From Psychrobacillus sp042945595 (GTDB lineage: Bacteria > Bacillota > Bacilli > Bacillales_A > Planococcaceae), in NCBI RefSeq assembly GCF_042945595.1, contig NZ_CP168493.1:2914001-2978000 (forward strand): a stretch of 64,000 nucleotides of DNA, written 5' to 3'. Positions 26,105 to 34,756 of this stretch are shown in pieces. Position 1 is the stretch's first letter. Every line of letters starts with the position of its first letter. The notes beneath the pieces are model-generated. The model was not told where the DNA came from. It did no database searches and was given only the letters and a program-made list of their open reading frames with translations. A program made the position numbers and the translations under genes.

Positions 26105-27652
26105 TTAAATTGTTTGTTCTTTTAATGATCGACGTAATATTTTACCTGTCGTATTTTTAGGCAGTTCTTCTAAAAACTCGAATCGTTTAGGCACTTTATA
26201 TTTTACTAGTTTTTCAGCGCAATAATCATGAAGTTGTTCTTCTGTTAGGGATTGGTCTTTTTTCACTATGAATGCTAGTACTGCTTCTCCAAAGGTTAGA
26301 TCTGGAACACCAATTACGGCAGCCTCTATAATGCCTGGATGTTCAAATAATACTTCCTCTACTTCACGTGGATATACATTATATCCTCCAACAATAATCA
26401 AATCTTTCTTGCGGTCGACAATATAGAAATACCCTTCCTCATCTTGTCTTGCAAGGTCTCCTGTATACAACCAGCCGCCCCGGATTGTATTTTCCGTTTC
26501 CTCTGGCATTTTATAATAACCCTTCATAACATTAGGTCCTCTCACGATTAACTCACCAACTTCTCCTACCGGAACTTCTTCGCCTAGCTCATTCACTATT
26601 TTATTTTCCACATTCACAATGTTTGTCCCAATTGATCCAGGTTTGCGATCTCGGTCAATTGGATTGAAACAAGTTACCGGAGATGCCTCGGATAATCCAT
26701 AACCCTCAGAAACGCGAACGGTAAATTTATCTTCAAAATTATGCAGTAACGCTACGGGTAAAGAAGAACCTCCAGAAATCGCTAAACGAATTGTTGAAAA
26801 ATCTTTTACATTTCCTTCTGGGAATTGATACAAAAAATTATACATGGTCGGAACACCCGCAAATACGGTGGCTTTGCATTCTTTTGCTATAGAGAATACA
26901 TCTTGTGGGCTAAATTTAGGAACCAATAAAATCGTTGCACCCATTAACAATGGTGCATTTACAACAACCGTAAGTGCAAAAACATGAAATACTGGAAGTG
27001 TCGCAATGATTCGATCCTCCGGTTTGAAACTCAGATACTCTGCAACATCGCGAGCATTCGAATAGACATTTTTATATGTAAGCATCGCACCTTTTGGTTG
27101 ACCAGTTGTCCCGGAAGTATACAAAATTACTGCGTTGTCATCGTCTAAAACTTTTACCGGTTCAGCATTTGGTGAACTGTTACTGATTAACAATGTAAAC
27201 GATTTCACTTTACTTTTTAAAGAATCAGGTAATGCTTCTAATTTATCTGCTGTGTCAGGTTGTGTTTCACAAATGATATAGTTTTCGACAGAAGTAAATA
27301 TATCTGCTCCCTTTTCAACTAATGGGAGTAATGCGTCCATTGTAATAATTACTTTTGCATCACTATTCTTTACAATATAGCTAATTTCATCTGGCGTATA
27401 AATTGGGTTAATCGGAACTGCTGTTGCCCCAATATGCATAGTTGCATACAAAGAAATGAGGAAATGTGGAGAATTACCTAATAGAAATCCTACATTATCT
27501 CCCTTTTCAATTCCAAGTAGTTGAAGTGCACTTGCAAATCGTTCGACCGCTTGTTGAAATTCTGCATACGTAGTATCTTTCCCCAAAAAATGATACGCAA
27601 TTTTTTCTGGATACTGCGTAGCATTTTGTTGAACACGTGAAATTAAACTCAT
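26105..27652 (-). CDS. lcfB: long-chain fatty-acid-CoA ligase
   Basis: About 515 residues from the ATG at 27652 (MSLISRVQQNATQYPEK), preceded by GGGAG. The AMP-binding motif is ILYTSGTTGQPKGAMLTY and the later motifs are WLYTGDLARQDEEGY and PKNTTGKILRRSL, with the acyl-adenylation lysine. It activates fatty acids with ATP and CoA for beta-oxidation or phospholipid synthesis. A FadR-type operator and SigA promoter lie upstream, as for B. subtilis lcfB. A longer open frame to 27694 would put the start inside the operator, so I reject it. Confidence 0.92.
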   Translation of the reverse strand: MSLISRVQQNATQYPEKIAYHFLGKDTTYAEFQQAVERFASALQLLGIEKGDNVGFLLGNSPHFLISLYATMHIGATAVPINPIYTPDEISYIVKNSDAKVIITMDALLPLVEKGADIFTSVENYIICETQPDTADKLEALPDSLKSKVKSFTLLISNSSPNAEPVKVLDDDNAVILYTSGTTGQPKGAMLTYKNVYSNARDVAEYLSFKPEDRIIATLPVFHVFALTVVVNAPLLMGATILLVPKFSPQDVFSIAKECKATVFAGVPTMYNFLYQFPEGNVKDFSTIRLAISGGSSLPVALLHNFEDKFTVRVSEGYGLSEASPVTCFNPIDRDRKPGSIGTNIVNVENKIVNELGEEVPVGEVGELIVRGPNVMKGYYKMPEETENTIRGGWLYTGDLARQDEEGYFYIVDRKKDLIIVGGYNVYPREVEEVLFEHPGIIEAAVIGVPDLTFGEAVLAFIVKKDQSLTEEQLHDYCAEKLVKYKVPKRFEFLEELPKNTTGKILRRSLKEQTI

Positions 27653-27675
27653 CTGCTCATCTCCCATCTTAAGCT

Positions 27676-27693
27676 TGAATGAATACTCATTCA
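27676..27693. promoter_or_regulatory. FadR operator of lcfB
   Basis: TGAATGAATACTCATTCA matches the B. subtilis FadR consensus TGAATGANTANTCATTCA. It lies about 15 nt downstream of the lcfB -10 box, where a repressor would block initiation until acyl-CoA releases it. Confidence 0.88.
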
Positions 27694-27707
27694 TTATCTA
27701 TTAATTC

Positions 27708-27736
27708 ATTATATAAATAAAGTTTTGACTATTCAA
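27708..27736 (-). promoter_or_regulatory. SigA promoter of lcfB
   Basis: Minus strand: TTGAAT (27731-27736), 17-nt spacer, TATAAT (27708-27713), followed by the FadR operator and the lcfB start. Confidence 0.8.
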
Positions 27737-27762
27737 TGATTAAAAAATTTTTTTTTATTAAA

Positions 27763-27788
27763 TAAAGCACCATGAAAATCATGATGCT
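27763..27788 (-). terminator. Hairpin at the 3' end of the Bce-type module
   Basis: AAGCACCATGA / TCATGATGCTT stem overlapping the permease stop codon. On the minus strand a T-rich but interrupted tract follows. A moderate terminator candidate. Confidence 0.55.
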
Positions 27789-29716
27789 TGAATATGCGCT
27801 ATATATCTCCAGCGTATTAAATAAAAATAAGAAACTTGAATAACCGTGAAAGCAATCAAAACAAATAACATCTCTTTAGCAATGGAAACCGCCGCTAAGT
27901 CTACCCAAACTGCTTGCAAGTAAATGAATGAAAAAGTACTATGCACCATGGCAAGCCCCCATGGCAAAAAGAATTGAGGGATCAATTGACGATTCACAAC
28001 CTTCACAAGTTCTTGCTCAGTTACCCCCATTCGCCGAAGAACATCGTATTGCTTCTTGTCTCGCTCTAGGTCTGTGTACAATTTAAAATAGACAAAGCTT
28101 CCTGCTGCTAGTAATAGAACTGCTGCTACAAGTAACCCCGTAAATAATAACAAAGAAAACGTAGAACGAATGATGGAATAATTTAAACCTGGATTTACAA
28201 AGTAAAACGGATTTGGATTTTTGTTGGTTGTTCCCATAGACTCGACCAATATTTTATCTATGTCCGTTCCAATATTTTTTGTTCTAAGCCATTCGGGAAC
28301 ATGAAAGGCGTAAAAAGTTTTGTACGATTCCTTAAGTCCATGCCCAAAAAGTGGCTCTGTGATAAGTTGATAATCTTCATCACTAATAATAATTGTTCGA
28401 TGCTCAATAACGAAAGTTGGAAAAATGAATTGCTTATATTCTCCTATCAACTGGATTGGTACACTGCTCTCTTCTAGAACAGTTTGTTCCTCTTGTTGAG
28501 TAAGATTGCCAAAATCCTCTTGCGTATTCGGTACTAATAACGCATCACCTTGCTTCAAATCAACTAATGGGAATTTCAATGCAATTGCTAAACTATTCAC
28601 TTCAGATTCTTTGATCAGGTTTACTCTTTCATGTGTATTGGAGGAAGTTTGTTTTTTGACATTGAATTTCACTAGCTCGTAGGATAAGTTTTCGCTTTGT
28701 AGTTCTTGTGTTATTTGCATAATATGTTTTTCTTCAAAAGGATTATCCCACTCACTCGCGTAAAAAATGCTCACGGGATTTAATTCATGATATTGCGTTG
28801 TAAACGATGTAAAGGAAGTAACTACTCCTACAGACAAAAAAGCAATCGTGGATACAATTGTTACAACGAAGAACATTCGGGCATTTTCACGTATTTTAAT
28901 GGCCCCTTCCGCAAACGCAATTAAGCGAAATGGATGCCAATAAAAGCTCTTCCTTTTACGTAAAAGAATAATGATATACAACATACTATCTGTAAAAAAT
29001 AAGTATGTACCACTTACAGCCAATACTATAATAAGAAAAGTAATCCACAAAGACATCTTTAATAGAGATAGTATAACTAAACTGTAGGAAGTTAGCAGTA
29101 AAACTAAACCTACTATTGCTTTCCACTTTACATATCCGGCTTGTTCATCAAACTTCCCATAACCCTTTAATAATTGAATGATTTCTTTTTTTCGAATGAA
29201 CACAACACTGCTAATAGAAATGATAACAAATAAGGATAAGAAAACAATAATCGTTAATGTAAATGGCTTCCATGACAAATAGAGAGGGAGGCTGTCTAGT
29301 AAAAATAACTCTCGAATAACCATAAAGAAAAATTTAGAAAACGAAAATCCCCAAAAAATACCGACTGTAATAGAAATAGCACCTAATATCATCGTTTCTA
29401 AAAAAATCAGTCGATTTAACTGGTTTTTTTCCATTCCTAAATTGAGTAATAAGCCAAACTCTTTAGACCTTGCTTGCAGAAAAGCACTCATCGAATAAAA
29501 CAAAAAGAACAATGTAAAAATAATGAGTATAATCTCTGCAATAAGCATTCCACCAAATGCAATATCTCTTAAAAATTTGTCCTCAATGTTCGGATGAAAC
29601 ATTAACATCGTATACATAAAAAATACCATGACAGAAAAAATACTCGCCATAAAAAATGCTGCATATACGCGACTATTCCGAATTACATTATGATAAGCGA
29701 ATTGTCGAAAGGTCAT
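27779..29716 (-). CDS. BceB-type ABC transporter permease
   Basis: 645 residues. About ten membrane helices with a large extracytoplasmic domain of some 200 residues (about 310-520) between helices 7 and 8, the BceB/PsdB layout. It opens MTFRQFAYHNVIRNSRVYAAF. These permeases free lipid II-cycle intermediates from cyclic peptide antibiotics such as bacitracin and also signal to the partner histidine kinase. It overlaps the ATPase gene by about 29 nt. The peptide sensed is unknown. Confidence 0.9.
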   Translation of the reverse strand: MTFRQFAYHNVIRNSRVYAAFFMASIFSVMVFFMYTMLMFHPNIEDKFLRDIAFGGMLIAEIILIIFTLFFLFYSMSAFLQARSKEFGLLLNLGMEKNQLNRLIFLETMILGAISITVGIFWGFSFSKFFFMVIRELFLLDSLPLYLSWKPFTLTIIVFLSLFVIISISSVVFIRKKEIIQLLKGYGKFDEQAGYVKWKAIVGLVLLLTSYSLVILSLLKMSLWITFLIIVLAVSGTYLFFTDSMLYIIILLRKRKSFYWHPFRLIAFAEGAIKIRENARMFFVVTIVSTIAFLSVGVVTSFTSFTTQYHELNPVSIFYASEWDNPFEEKHIMQITQELQSENLSYELVKFNVKKQTSSNTHERVNLIKESEVNSLAIALKFPLVDLKQGDALLVPNTQEDFGNLTQQEEQTVLEESSVPIQLIGEYKQFIFPTFVIEHRTIIISDEDYQLITEPLFGHGLKESYKTFYAFHVPEWLRTKNIGTDIDKILVESMGTTNKNPNPFYFVNPGLNYSIIRSTFSLLLFTGLLVAAVLLLAAGSFVYFKLYTDLERDKKQYDVLRRMGVTEQELVKVVNRQLIPQFFLPWGLAMVHSTFSFIYLQAVWVDLAAVSIAKEMLFVLIAFTVIQVSYFYLIRWRYIAHIQAS

Positions 29717-30461
29717 TTACATTTCCACCTAATAAAGACAAGACATTTAAAATTCGTTGAAAAAATGTTTGTCTTCGATCATCTTTATAAATTTCGTTAA
29801 AGTATTCACCATCTTTTATAAAAAGCACTCGGTCGCAGTAACTGGCTGCAACTGGATCATGCGTAACCATAATAATTGTCGTCTGATTCTTTTTATTCAC
29901 TTGCGATAATATTTCTAAGACGTCCTTTGCAGATTTTGAATCTAAATTTCCGGTTGGCTCATCTGCAAGGATAATAGTTGGTTCATGTATTAATGCACGA
30001 CCTATCGCTGTTCTTTGTGCCTGTCCACCTGAAATTTCGGTTGGTCTTTTTTCTAAAATGGAAGTTAAGTCAAGGTGGGCTGCAATTTCCTTCACCCTTT
30101 GTTTCATTATTTCTACAGGTTGCCCATCAAGCGTTAAAGGTAGAACCATGTTTTCCTCCACAGTTAAGGCAGTAAGTAAATTGAAATCTTGAAACACAAA
30201 ACCAAGTTGTCTTCTTCTAAAAAGGGATAAATCATTTGTGGTAAGTTGTAAAGGATTTGTACCATTAATCCTGATATCCCCCGAAGTAGGTATATCAATA
30301 GTGGAAATAAGATTTAGCAATGTCGTTTTTCCACTACCAGATGGCCCCATTACTGCAAGGAATTCTCCTTTTTCAACTTCAAAGCTTAGTTGATTAATGG
30401 CTAGATGAGCTACCTTTCCCTCATATACTTTCGTCACTTCTTCTAGTGTTAATATCGACAT
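29688..30461 (-). CDS. BceA-type ABC transporter ATP-binding protein
   Basis: About 257 residues from the ATG at 30461 (MSILTLEEVTKVYEG), with GGAG 8 nt upstream. Walker A GPSGSGKTTLLN, Q-loop VFQDFNLLTALTVEEN, signature ISGGQAQRTAIGRAL, Walker B IILADEPTGNLDSKS, H-loop MVTHDPVA. It energises the BceB-type permease. The gene overlaps the end of the kinase gene by about 40 nt and the permease start by about 29 nt, so expression of all four module genes is tightly linked. Confidence 0.9.
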   Translation of the reverse strand: MSILTLEEVTKVYEGKVAHLAINQLSFEVEKGEFLAVMGPSGSGKTTLLNLISTIDIPTSGDIRINGTNPLQLTTNDLSLFRRRQLGFVFQDFNLLTALTVEENMVLPLTLDGQPVEIMKQRVKEIAAHLDLTSILEKRPTEISGGQAQRTAIGRALIHEPTIILADEPTGNLDSKSAKDVLEILSQVNKKNQTTIIMVTHDPVAASYCDRVLFIKDGEYFNEIYKDDRRQTFFQRILNVLSLLGGNVNDLSTIRLS

Positions 30462-31467
30462 CTTGCTCGCTCCGTTCTTCTTGTTCTTGCTGTTTAAACA
30501 CGATTGAGACGGTCGTTCCTTCACCAACTTTAGTAGTAATCGTCATTTCATGTCCAAGACGATTGCAAATTTCTTGTGCTAAATATAGCCCCATACCTGT
30601 AGATTCGCCTGTTTTCCGACCATTTTCCCCCGTGAAGAAAGCTTTTGTTACCCTTTTTATATCTGAGGTAGGGATACCAATTCCTTCATCTCGAACAGAG
30701 AAAATGACATGTTCATCCTTAATCTTCGTCTCAAAATAAACTTTTTTATTTTCCTCAAAAGTATACTTCACAGCATTCGTTAAAAATTGTGCGATGACAA
30801 AACGAAGCCATTTTGTATCCGATGTAACAATACAATTTTCATCGATCGAAATCACCGGAAACACATGATGCCCTATAAATAAGCGTTTGTTTTCCGTCAC
30901 AACTAGGCTAACTAATTGTTTTATATCCACTTGCTCTATTTGCATATCCTCTTCAAACGTATCTAATCTTGCATTCATTAATACAGCATCTAATCCTCTT
31001 TTTAAACGATCCGTTTCTTCGGATACACTTATAGAATCGACTTGATGATCGTTTTGTGCCATCAGCTCTAGTACGGAAATAGGTGTTTTCATTTGATGAA
31101 CCCAGCTATTCATAAATTGTAGATGTCTATTTTGCGTTGCATATAATAATTGCACTTCTTTCTGATAAAGCCGGTAAATATGCTGCAAGTACATTTCCAC
31201 CTGTTTAATTTCCGGTGATTGAGCTTCTCGTTGCAAAACCACTTCAATTTTTGTTGGAACGGAAAGAATCTTTTTATAAAAAGAATATTTCTTTACAAAC
31301 AACGTTCCTAAAAAAGTAATCGTTAATATACTACTAATAACAATTGAATATATTGCTGTATCTAAGTTTCGAAAACCATCTAGCCAATATAAGAGCATAA
31401 TAAATAATACTAATAAAAATTGAAAAATAAGAAAGGTTACATGTTCTCGTATAAATAATCGGAACAT
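30421..31467 (-). CDS. BceS-type sensor histidine kinase
   Basis: 348 residues. Two N-terminal helices (about 10-30 and 36-57) with almost no extracellular loop, the intramembrane-sensing design of BceS kinases that take their signal from the transporter. The H-box is FMNSWVHQMKTPISVLELMA, the N-box is FVIAQFLTNAVKYTFE, and the G-boxes include VRDEGIGIP and STGMGLYLAQEI. GGAGG precedes the ATG, and the stop of the regulator gene lies 1 nt upstream. Confidence 0.9.
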   Translation of the reverse strand: MFRLFIREHVTFLIFQFLLVLFIMLLYWLDGFRNLDTAIYSIVISSILTITFLGTLFVKKYSFYKKILSVPTKIEVVLQREAQSPEIKQVEMYLQHIYRLYQKEVQLLYATQNRHLQFMNSWVHQMKTPISVLELMAQNDHQVDSISVSEETDRLKRGLDAVLMNARLDTFEEDMQIEQVDIKQLVSLVVTENKRLFIGHHVFPVISIDENCIVTSDTKWLRFVIAQFLTNAVKYTFEENKKVYFETKIKDEHVIFSVRDEGIGIPTSDIKRVTKAFFTGENGRKTGESTGMGLYLAQEICNRLGHEMTITTKVGEGTTVSIVFKQQEQEERSEQDVDINTRRSDESI

Positions 31468-31468
31468 A

Positions 31469-32173
31469 TTAAGATTCCTCCGAACTTAGGATCAATCGAT
31501 ATCCCGCTCCTCGAACCGTTTCAATCGTAGACGTGACATCATAATCTGCGAGTTTTTTCCGAACACGAGTCATATTCACGTTGAGCGTATTTTCATCTAC
31601 AAATGACTGATCATCCCATAATTCTTCTAATAACTGCTCTCTTGTAACGAGCTTTGGGTAACTTCGCATAAGCAGCTCTAATATTGTACATTCTTTCTTT
31701 TGTAGTGGTATTTCCTCTGTTGCTATATGCAGTTCCATTCTCTCTAGAAATAAATGAAGTTTTCCTACCTTAACAATACGTTCTTCTTGTTTTGCAGCAT
31801 ATTCGCCATATGTTCTTCTTAAATGGCTTCGTATTTTTGCAAGGACGATTTCATAGTGAAAAGGTTTAGTTATAAAGTCATCTCCACCATTTTCTAAAGC
31901 AAAAACTTGGTCCATTTCTCCTGATCGTGCGGAAACAAATATAATAGGACACGTTGTAAATTGACGGAGCTGGCGGCACCAATAATAGCCATCATAGGAT
32001 GGTAAATTTACATCTAATAATATTAAATGAGGGTCAAAATCTTCAAATTCTTCTAAAATGGATTCGAAATTTTGTATAGTATGCACTTCATAATGATATT
32101 TACGTAATGTTTCTGCAAGTAATGCAGCAATTTTTCGGTCATCTTCCACAACTAAAATACGATGTGTCAACAT
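31469..32173 (-). CDS. BceR-type OmpR-family response regulator
   Basis: About 234 residues from the ATG at 32173 (MLTHRILVVEDDRKIAA), with GAGGAGG upstream. The phosphoacceptor Asp lies in LILLDVNLPSYDGY, the switch Lys in DDFITKPFHYE. The C-terminal winged helix is seen in PKLVTREQLLEELWDDQ and VDENTLNVNMTRVRKKL. First gene of the four-gene module; it should activate the transporter genes when the peptide antibiotic is present. No separate promoter is evident before the ABC genes. Confidence 0.9.
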   Translation of the reverse strand: MLTHRILVVEDDRKIAALLAETLRKYHYEVHTIQNFESILEEFEDFDPHLILLDVNLPSYDGYYWCRQLRQFTTCPIIFVSARSGEMDQVFALENGGDDFITKPFHYEIVLAKIRSHLRRTYGEYAAKQEERIVKVGKLHLFLERMELHIATEEIPLQKKECTILELLMRSYPKLVTREQLLEELWDDQSFVDENTLNVNMTRVRKKLADYDVTSTIETVRGAGYRLILSSEES

Positions 32174-32212
32174 ACGGATCCTCCTCGCCAATTAGTCTCT
32201 CTCTATCATATC

Positions 32213-32250
32213 AAAAAAGAGCCCAACATACGTTAATATGTTAGACTCTT
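32213..32250 (-). terminator. Terminator of lplJ
   Basis: Minus strand: GAGTCTAACATA / TATGTTGGGCTC stem followed by six T residues, 10 nt beyond the ligase stop. Confidence 0.85.
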
Positions 32251-32259
32251 CCATAATTA

Positions 32260-33252
32260 TTAGTAAATAAGTTGAACTAAATCTTCCAGTGAAATACCAC
32301 CAAAATACTTTGGTACATCAATATTTTCAAGTGCTTCTTCAATTGCTTGCTTACTGTAAGGTTTACCAGTGAGTAATTTTTCTACTTCTTCCATGTCACC
32401 TACACCAAAGAAGTCTCCGTAGATCTTCACTTCTTCCATAAACCCTTTATTCACTTCTAACCGCACATCTACACCGCCTGTTGGAAAACGGTGGGAATGC
32501 TTCATATTAAATTTAGGTGATTTTCCGTAATTCCAATCCCATTGTTGATAGCGTTCTTCCGAAAGTTTATGGATATTTTCCCAATCTTCCGCTGTGAGCT
32601 CCCAATATTGTATATTCTCCGCTCCACCGAATATGGAAGACAAAATTTCAGATCGGAATTGTTCAATTGTCATCGGTTCTTTTAATAATTCAGCAATGTT
32701 TGTCACACGGCTTCTGATTGATTTTATTCCTTTTGATTCAATTTTTTCTTTGCTTACTTTTAAAGCAGAAACGACCGCATCAATTTCTGTATCGAACAGT
32801 AGCGTTCCATGGCTAAACATTCTACCTTTTGTAGAGAACTGTGCATTTCCAGAGATTTTTTTACCTTCAGCTAAGATGTCATTTCGTCCAGACAGTTCTG
32901 CATCAACACCCATTTTCTTAAGAGCGTCCACCACTGGTTGTGTGAACTTTTTAAAGTTACGGAAGCTGTCTCCATCATCTTTTGTTAAGAAACTAAAATT
33001 CAGATTCCCTAAATCATGATACACGGCACCGCCACCAGAAAGTCTGCGTACCGGAATAATTCCGTTCTTTTCCACAAATTCAGTATTAATTTCTTCTATC
33101 GTGTTTTGATTTCTCCCAATAATGATAGAAGGTTCATTTATGTAAAACAACAGAAAAGAGTCTTTTTCTACATCCATTGTTTTTAATGCATACTCTTCAA
33201 TTGCAAGGTTAATACGTGGGTCAGTAATCCCTTTATTATCAATAAAATACAT
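32260..33252 (-). CDS. lplJ: lipoate-protein ligase
   Basis: About 330 residues from the ATG at 33252 (MYFIDNKGITDPRINLA), with GGAGAG 8 nt upstream. The lipoate/biotin ligase core shows IPVRRLSGGGAVYHDLGNLN and KKISGNAQFSTKGRMFSHGT. It activates free lipoate with ATP and attaches it to E2 and GcvH domains. The small plus-strand yhfH gene beside it mirrors the yhfH/lplJ (yhfJ) neighbourhood of B. subtilis. Single gene with its own terminator. Confidence 0.92.
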   Translation of the reverse strand: MYFIDNKGITDPRINLAIEEYALKTMDVEKDSFLLFYINEPSIIIGRNQNTIEEINTEFVEKNGIIPVRRLSGGGAVYHDLGNLNFSFLTKDDGDSFRNFKKFTQPVVDALKKMGVDAELSGRNDILAEGKKISGNAQFSTKGRMFSHGTLLFDTEIDAVVSALKVSKEKIESKGIKSIRSRVTNIAELLKEPMTIEQFRSEILSSIFGGAENIQYWELTAEDWENIHKLSEERYQQWDWNYGKSPKFNMKHSHRFPTGGVDVRLEVNKGFMEEVKIYGDFFGVGDMEEVEKLLTGKPYSKQAIEEALENIDVPKYFGGISLEDLVQLIY

Positions 33253-33331
33253 CTTCATCTCTCCTTTATTTTATTTTAACCGAAAGTCCAAATAATATGT
33301 TGACAAATGCTCTTGTGTTATAATACAATCC

Positions 33332-33350
33332 GTATAACTTAAACAGTTAT
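33332..33350. promoter_or_regulatory. Dyad upstream of yhfH
   Basis: TATAAC-N7-GTTATA perfect dyad 25 nt before the yhfH ATG, immediately downstream of a TTGACA...TATAAT pair (33300-33324) whose spacer (13-14 nt) is unusually short. Possible operator or leader structure. Confidence 0.35.
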
Positions 33351-33374
33351 ATAACAGATGGAGGTGGAACAACT

Positions 33375-33500
33375 ATGTTAGAAAACGTAATTGAATTTTT
33401 CCGTAACCTGCCTGAAAAAAAATGTGCTAAATGTGGCGAGACTATAGAAGAGCAGCATGAGTGCTATGGAAACCTATGTGATCAATGTAATACCCTTTAA
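33375..33500 (+). CDS. yhfH: YhfH family small zinc-ribbon-like protein
   Basis: 41 residues: MLENVIEFFRNLPEKKC at the N terminus, followed by AKCGETIEEQHECYGN and LCDQCNTL. Cysteine pairs KCAKC and CDQC plus an EQHECY motif identify the YhfH family found throughout Bacillales. It may bind zinc; its function is unknown. GGAGGTGG lies before the ATG and a perfect terminator follows at once. It is divergent from the lipoate ligase gene. Confidence 0.85.
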   Translation: MLENVIEFFRNLPEKKCAKCGETIEEQHECYGNLCDQCNTL

Positions 33501-33507
33501 TTATGGG

Positions 33508-33549
33508 AAAAAGCCAACTAGAATTAATTTCATTTCTAGTTGGCTTTTC
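33508..33549. terminator. Bidirectional terminator of yhfH
   Basis: AAAAGCCAACTAGAA / TTCTAGTTGGCTTTT stem of 15 bp, 8 nt after the yhfH stop. Confidence 0.92.
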
Positions 33550-33556
33550 TGCTTTA

Positions 33557-33649
33557 TTTGCGTTATGCCCAGGTTAATTTGCGTTAATCGACTTTGAACT
33601 TGCGCTATAACTAGATTAATTTGCGTTAAGCAACCTTGAAATTACGCTA
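33557..33649. repeat. 21-bp phased repeat array D (TTTGCGTTA core)
   Basis: Five cores begin at 33557, 33578, 33599, 33620 and 33641, exactly 21 bp apart: TTTGCGTTA three times, plus CTTGCGCTA and ATTACGCTA. Lies between two terminators separating yhfH from the convergent DeoR gene. Confidence 0.85.
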
Positions 33650-33663
33650 TACGCGATACGACT

Positions 33664-33701
33664 AAAAAACGCCTATCTCACTATTCTTGAGATAAGCGTT
33701 T
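33664..33701. terminator. Bidirectional terminator of the DeoR gene
   Basis: AAACGCcTATCTCA / TGAGATAaGCGTTT. Its stem closely matches the terminator at 59722-59761. Confidence 0.88.
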
Positions 33702-33706
33702 ACTTT

Positions 33707-34486
33707 TTATGAAAGTGCTTCATTTATTCCAGCAATAATTACTTCAATTCCTTGAGCTCTAATAATATCGATATTATCATTGGTGGTCTCTTCATCTGTA
33801 ATGATCTTATCTAGTTTATGAAGCGGATACATTTTACTAAAGAGATCCACTCCAAACTTTGAGTGTTCAATAAGTCCTATTACTTCTTTAGAGTTGTCAT
33901 AAACGGTTTTATGGAAAATGGACACTTCAGGCGTCGCTGTGCTCAAGCCCCTTTGTGATAAACCACCACCTGTTGCAAAACATAAATCAATCGTGAATTG
34001 GCAAGCAAATTCATTAGCCAATGCATCCGTCATATTTCCTGAACTCTTCACTTCCCCACCAATCAAATATAATTGAATATTATCCACCTCACGCAAATTA
34101 TATGCAACTTCCACAGAATTCGTAATAACGCTGAAGGATATATCCATAGGTAAATACTTGAGCATCACAAAATGGATTGCCGCTCCACCGATAAATACAG
34201 TTTGCCCTTCTTTAATAATAGTCGCTGCACTTTTTGCAATTGCGTTTTGAAATAACGTTCCTTCTCCATACCTCTTATAAGGAGGTTGGGGCATCGTTCG
34301 TACATTAGGAATGGGAATTGCCCCTCCATGTGTTCTTTTTAGTAACCCTTGATCTTCCATTATCGATAAATCACGACGAATGGAATCAAGGGAAAGATTG
34401 TATTCGTTTGCTAATTCTTTCGCTAACAAACGACCTTCTTTTTTCAACTTCTCTAAAATCTGTTCACGTCTTTCTTCGGAAAACAT
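33707..34486 (-). CDS. DeoR/GlpR family transcriptional regulator
   Basis: 259 residues. The N-terminal winged helix has RREQILEKLKKEGRLLAKEL and LSLDSIRRDLSIMEDQGLLKR, then the diagnostic THGGAI. The C-terminal sugar-isomerase-like effector domain includes GQTVFIGGAAIHFVM. AAAGGGG precedes the ATG. It is divergent from the LLM oxidoreductase/ATP-grasp operon and probably regulates it. DeoR proteins usually sense phosphorylated sugars or related metabolites, so its effector may hint at the operon's pathway. Confidence 0.88.
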   Translation of the reverse strand: MFSEERREQILEKLKKEGRLLAKELANEYNLSLDSIRRDLSIMEDQGLLKRTHGGAIPIPNVRTMPQPPYKRYGEGTLFQNAIAKSAATIIKEGQTVFIGGAAIHFVMLKYLPMDISFSVITNSVEVAYNLREVDNIQLYLIGGEVKSSGNMTDALANEFACQFTIDLCFATGGGLSQRGLSTATPEVSIFHKTVYDNSKEVIGLIEHSKFGVDLFSKMYPLHKLDKIITDEETTNDNIDIIRAQGIEVIIAGINEALS

Positions 34487-34756
34487 TTATTCATCCCCTT
34501 TTTCTAAATTGTTATTCCAATTTCATGTTTGTTAGGGTTTCCCCCAATATTTCTTCCATTACATTCTTATTATTTCATGTTTGTTCATTTATATCAACAT
34601 TAATCAGCTTTAATATTCATTTTTATTCTTGTTTATACGCGTTTCGAATTACTAAATAAATAAACCTCATATCCTATTGTTCAAAGCATAGTATTATGGT
34701 AGGATTACTTTTAATTAAATATTTCTGAATATATAAAAAGTGAGGAGTATTCTTAC
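34487..34756. promoter_or_regulatory. Divergent promoter region, DeoR regulator / LLM operon
   Basis: 270 bp of AT-rich DNA between divergent genes. It holds TGTTTGTTAGGG and ATGTTTGTTCATTTA stretches that could be half-operators, but no site I can name with confidence. Confidence 0.4.
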
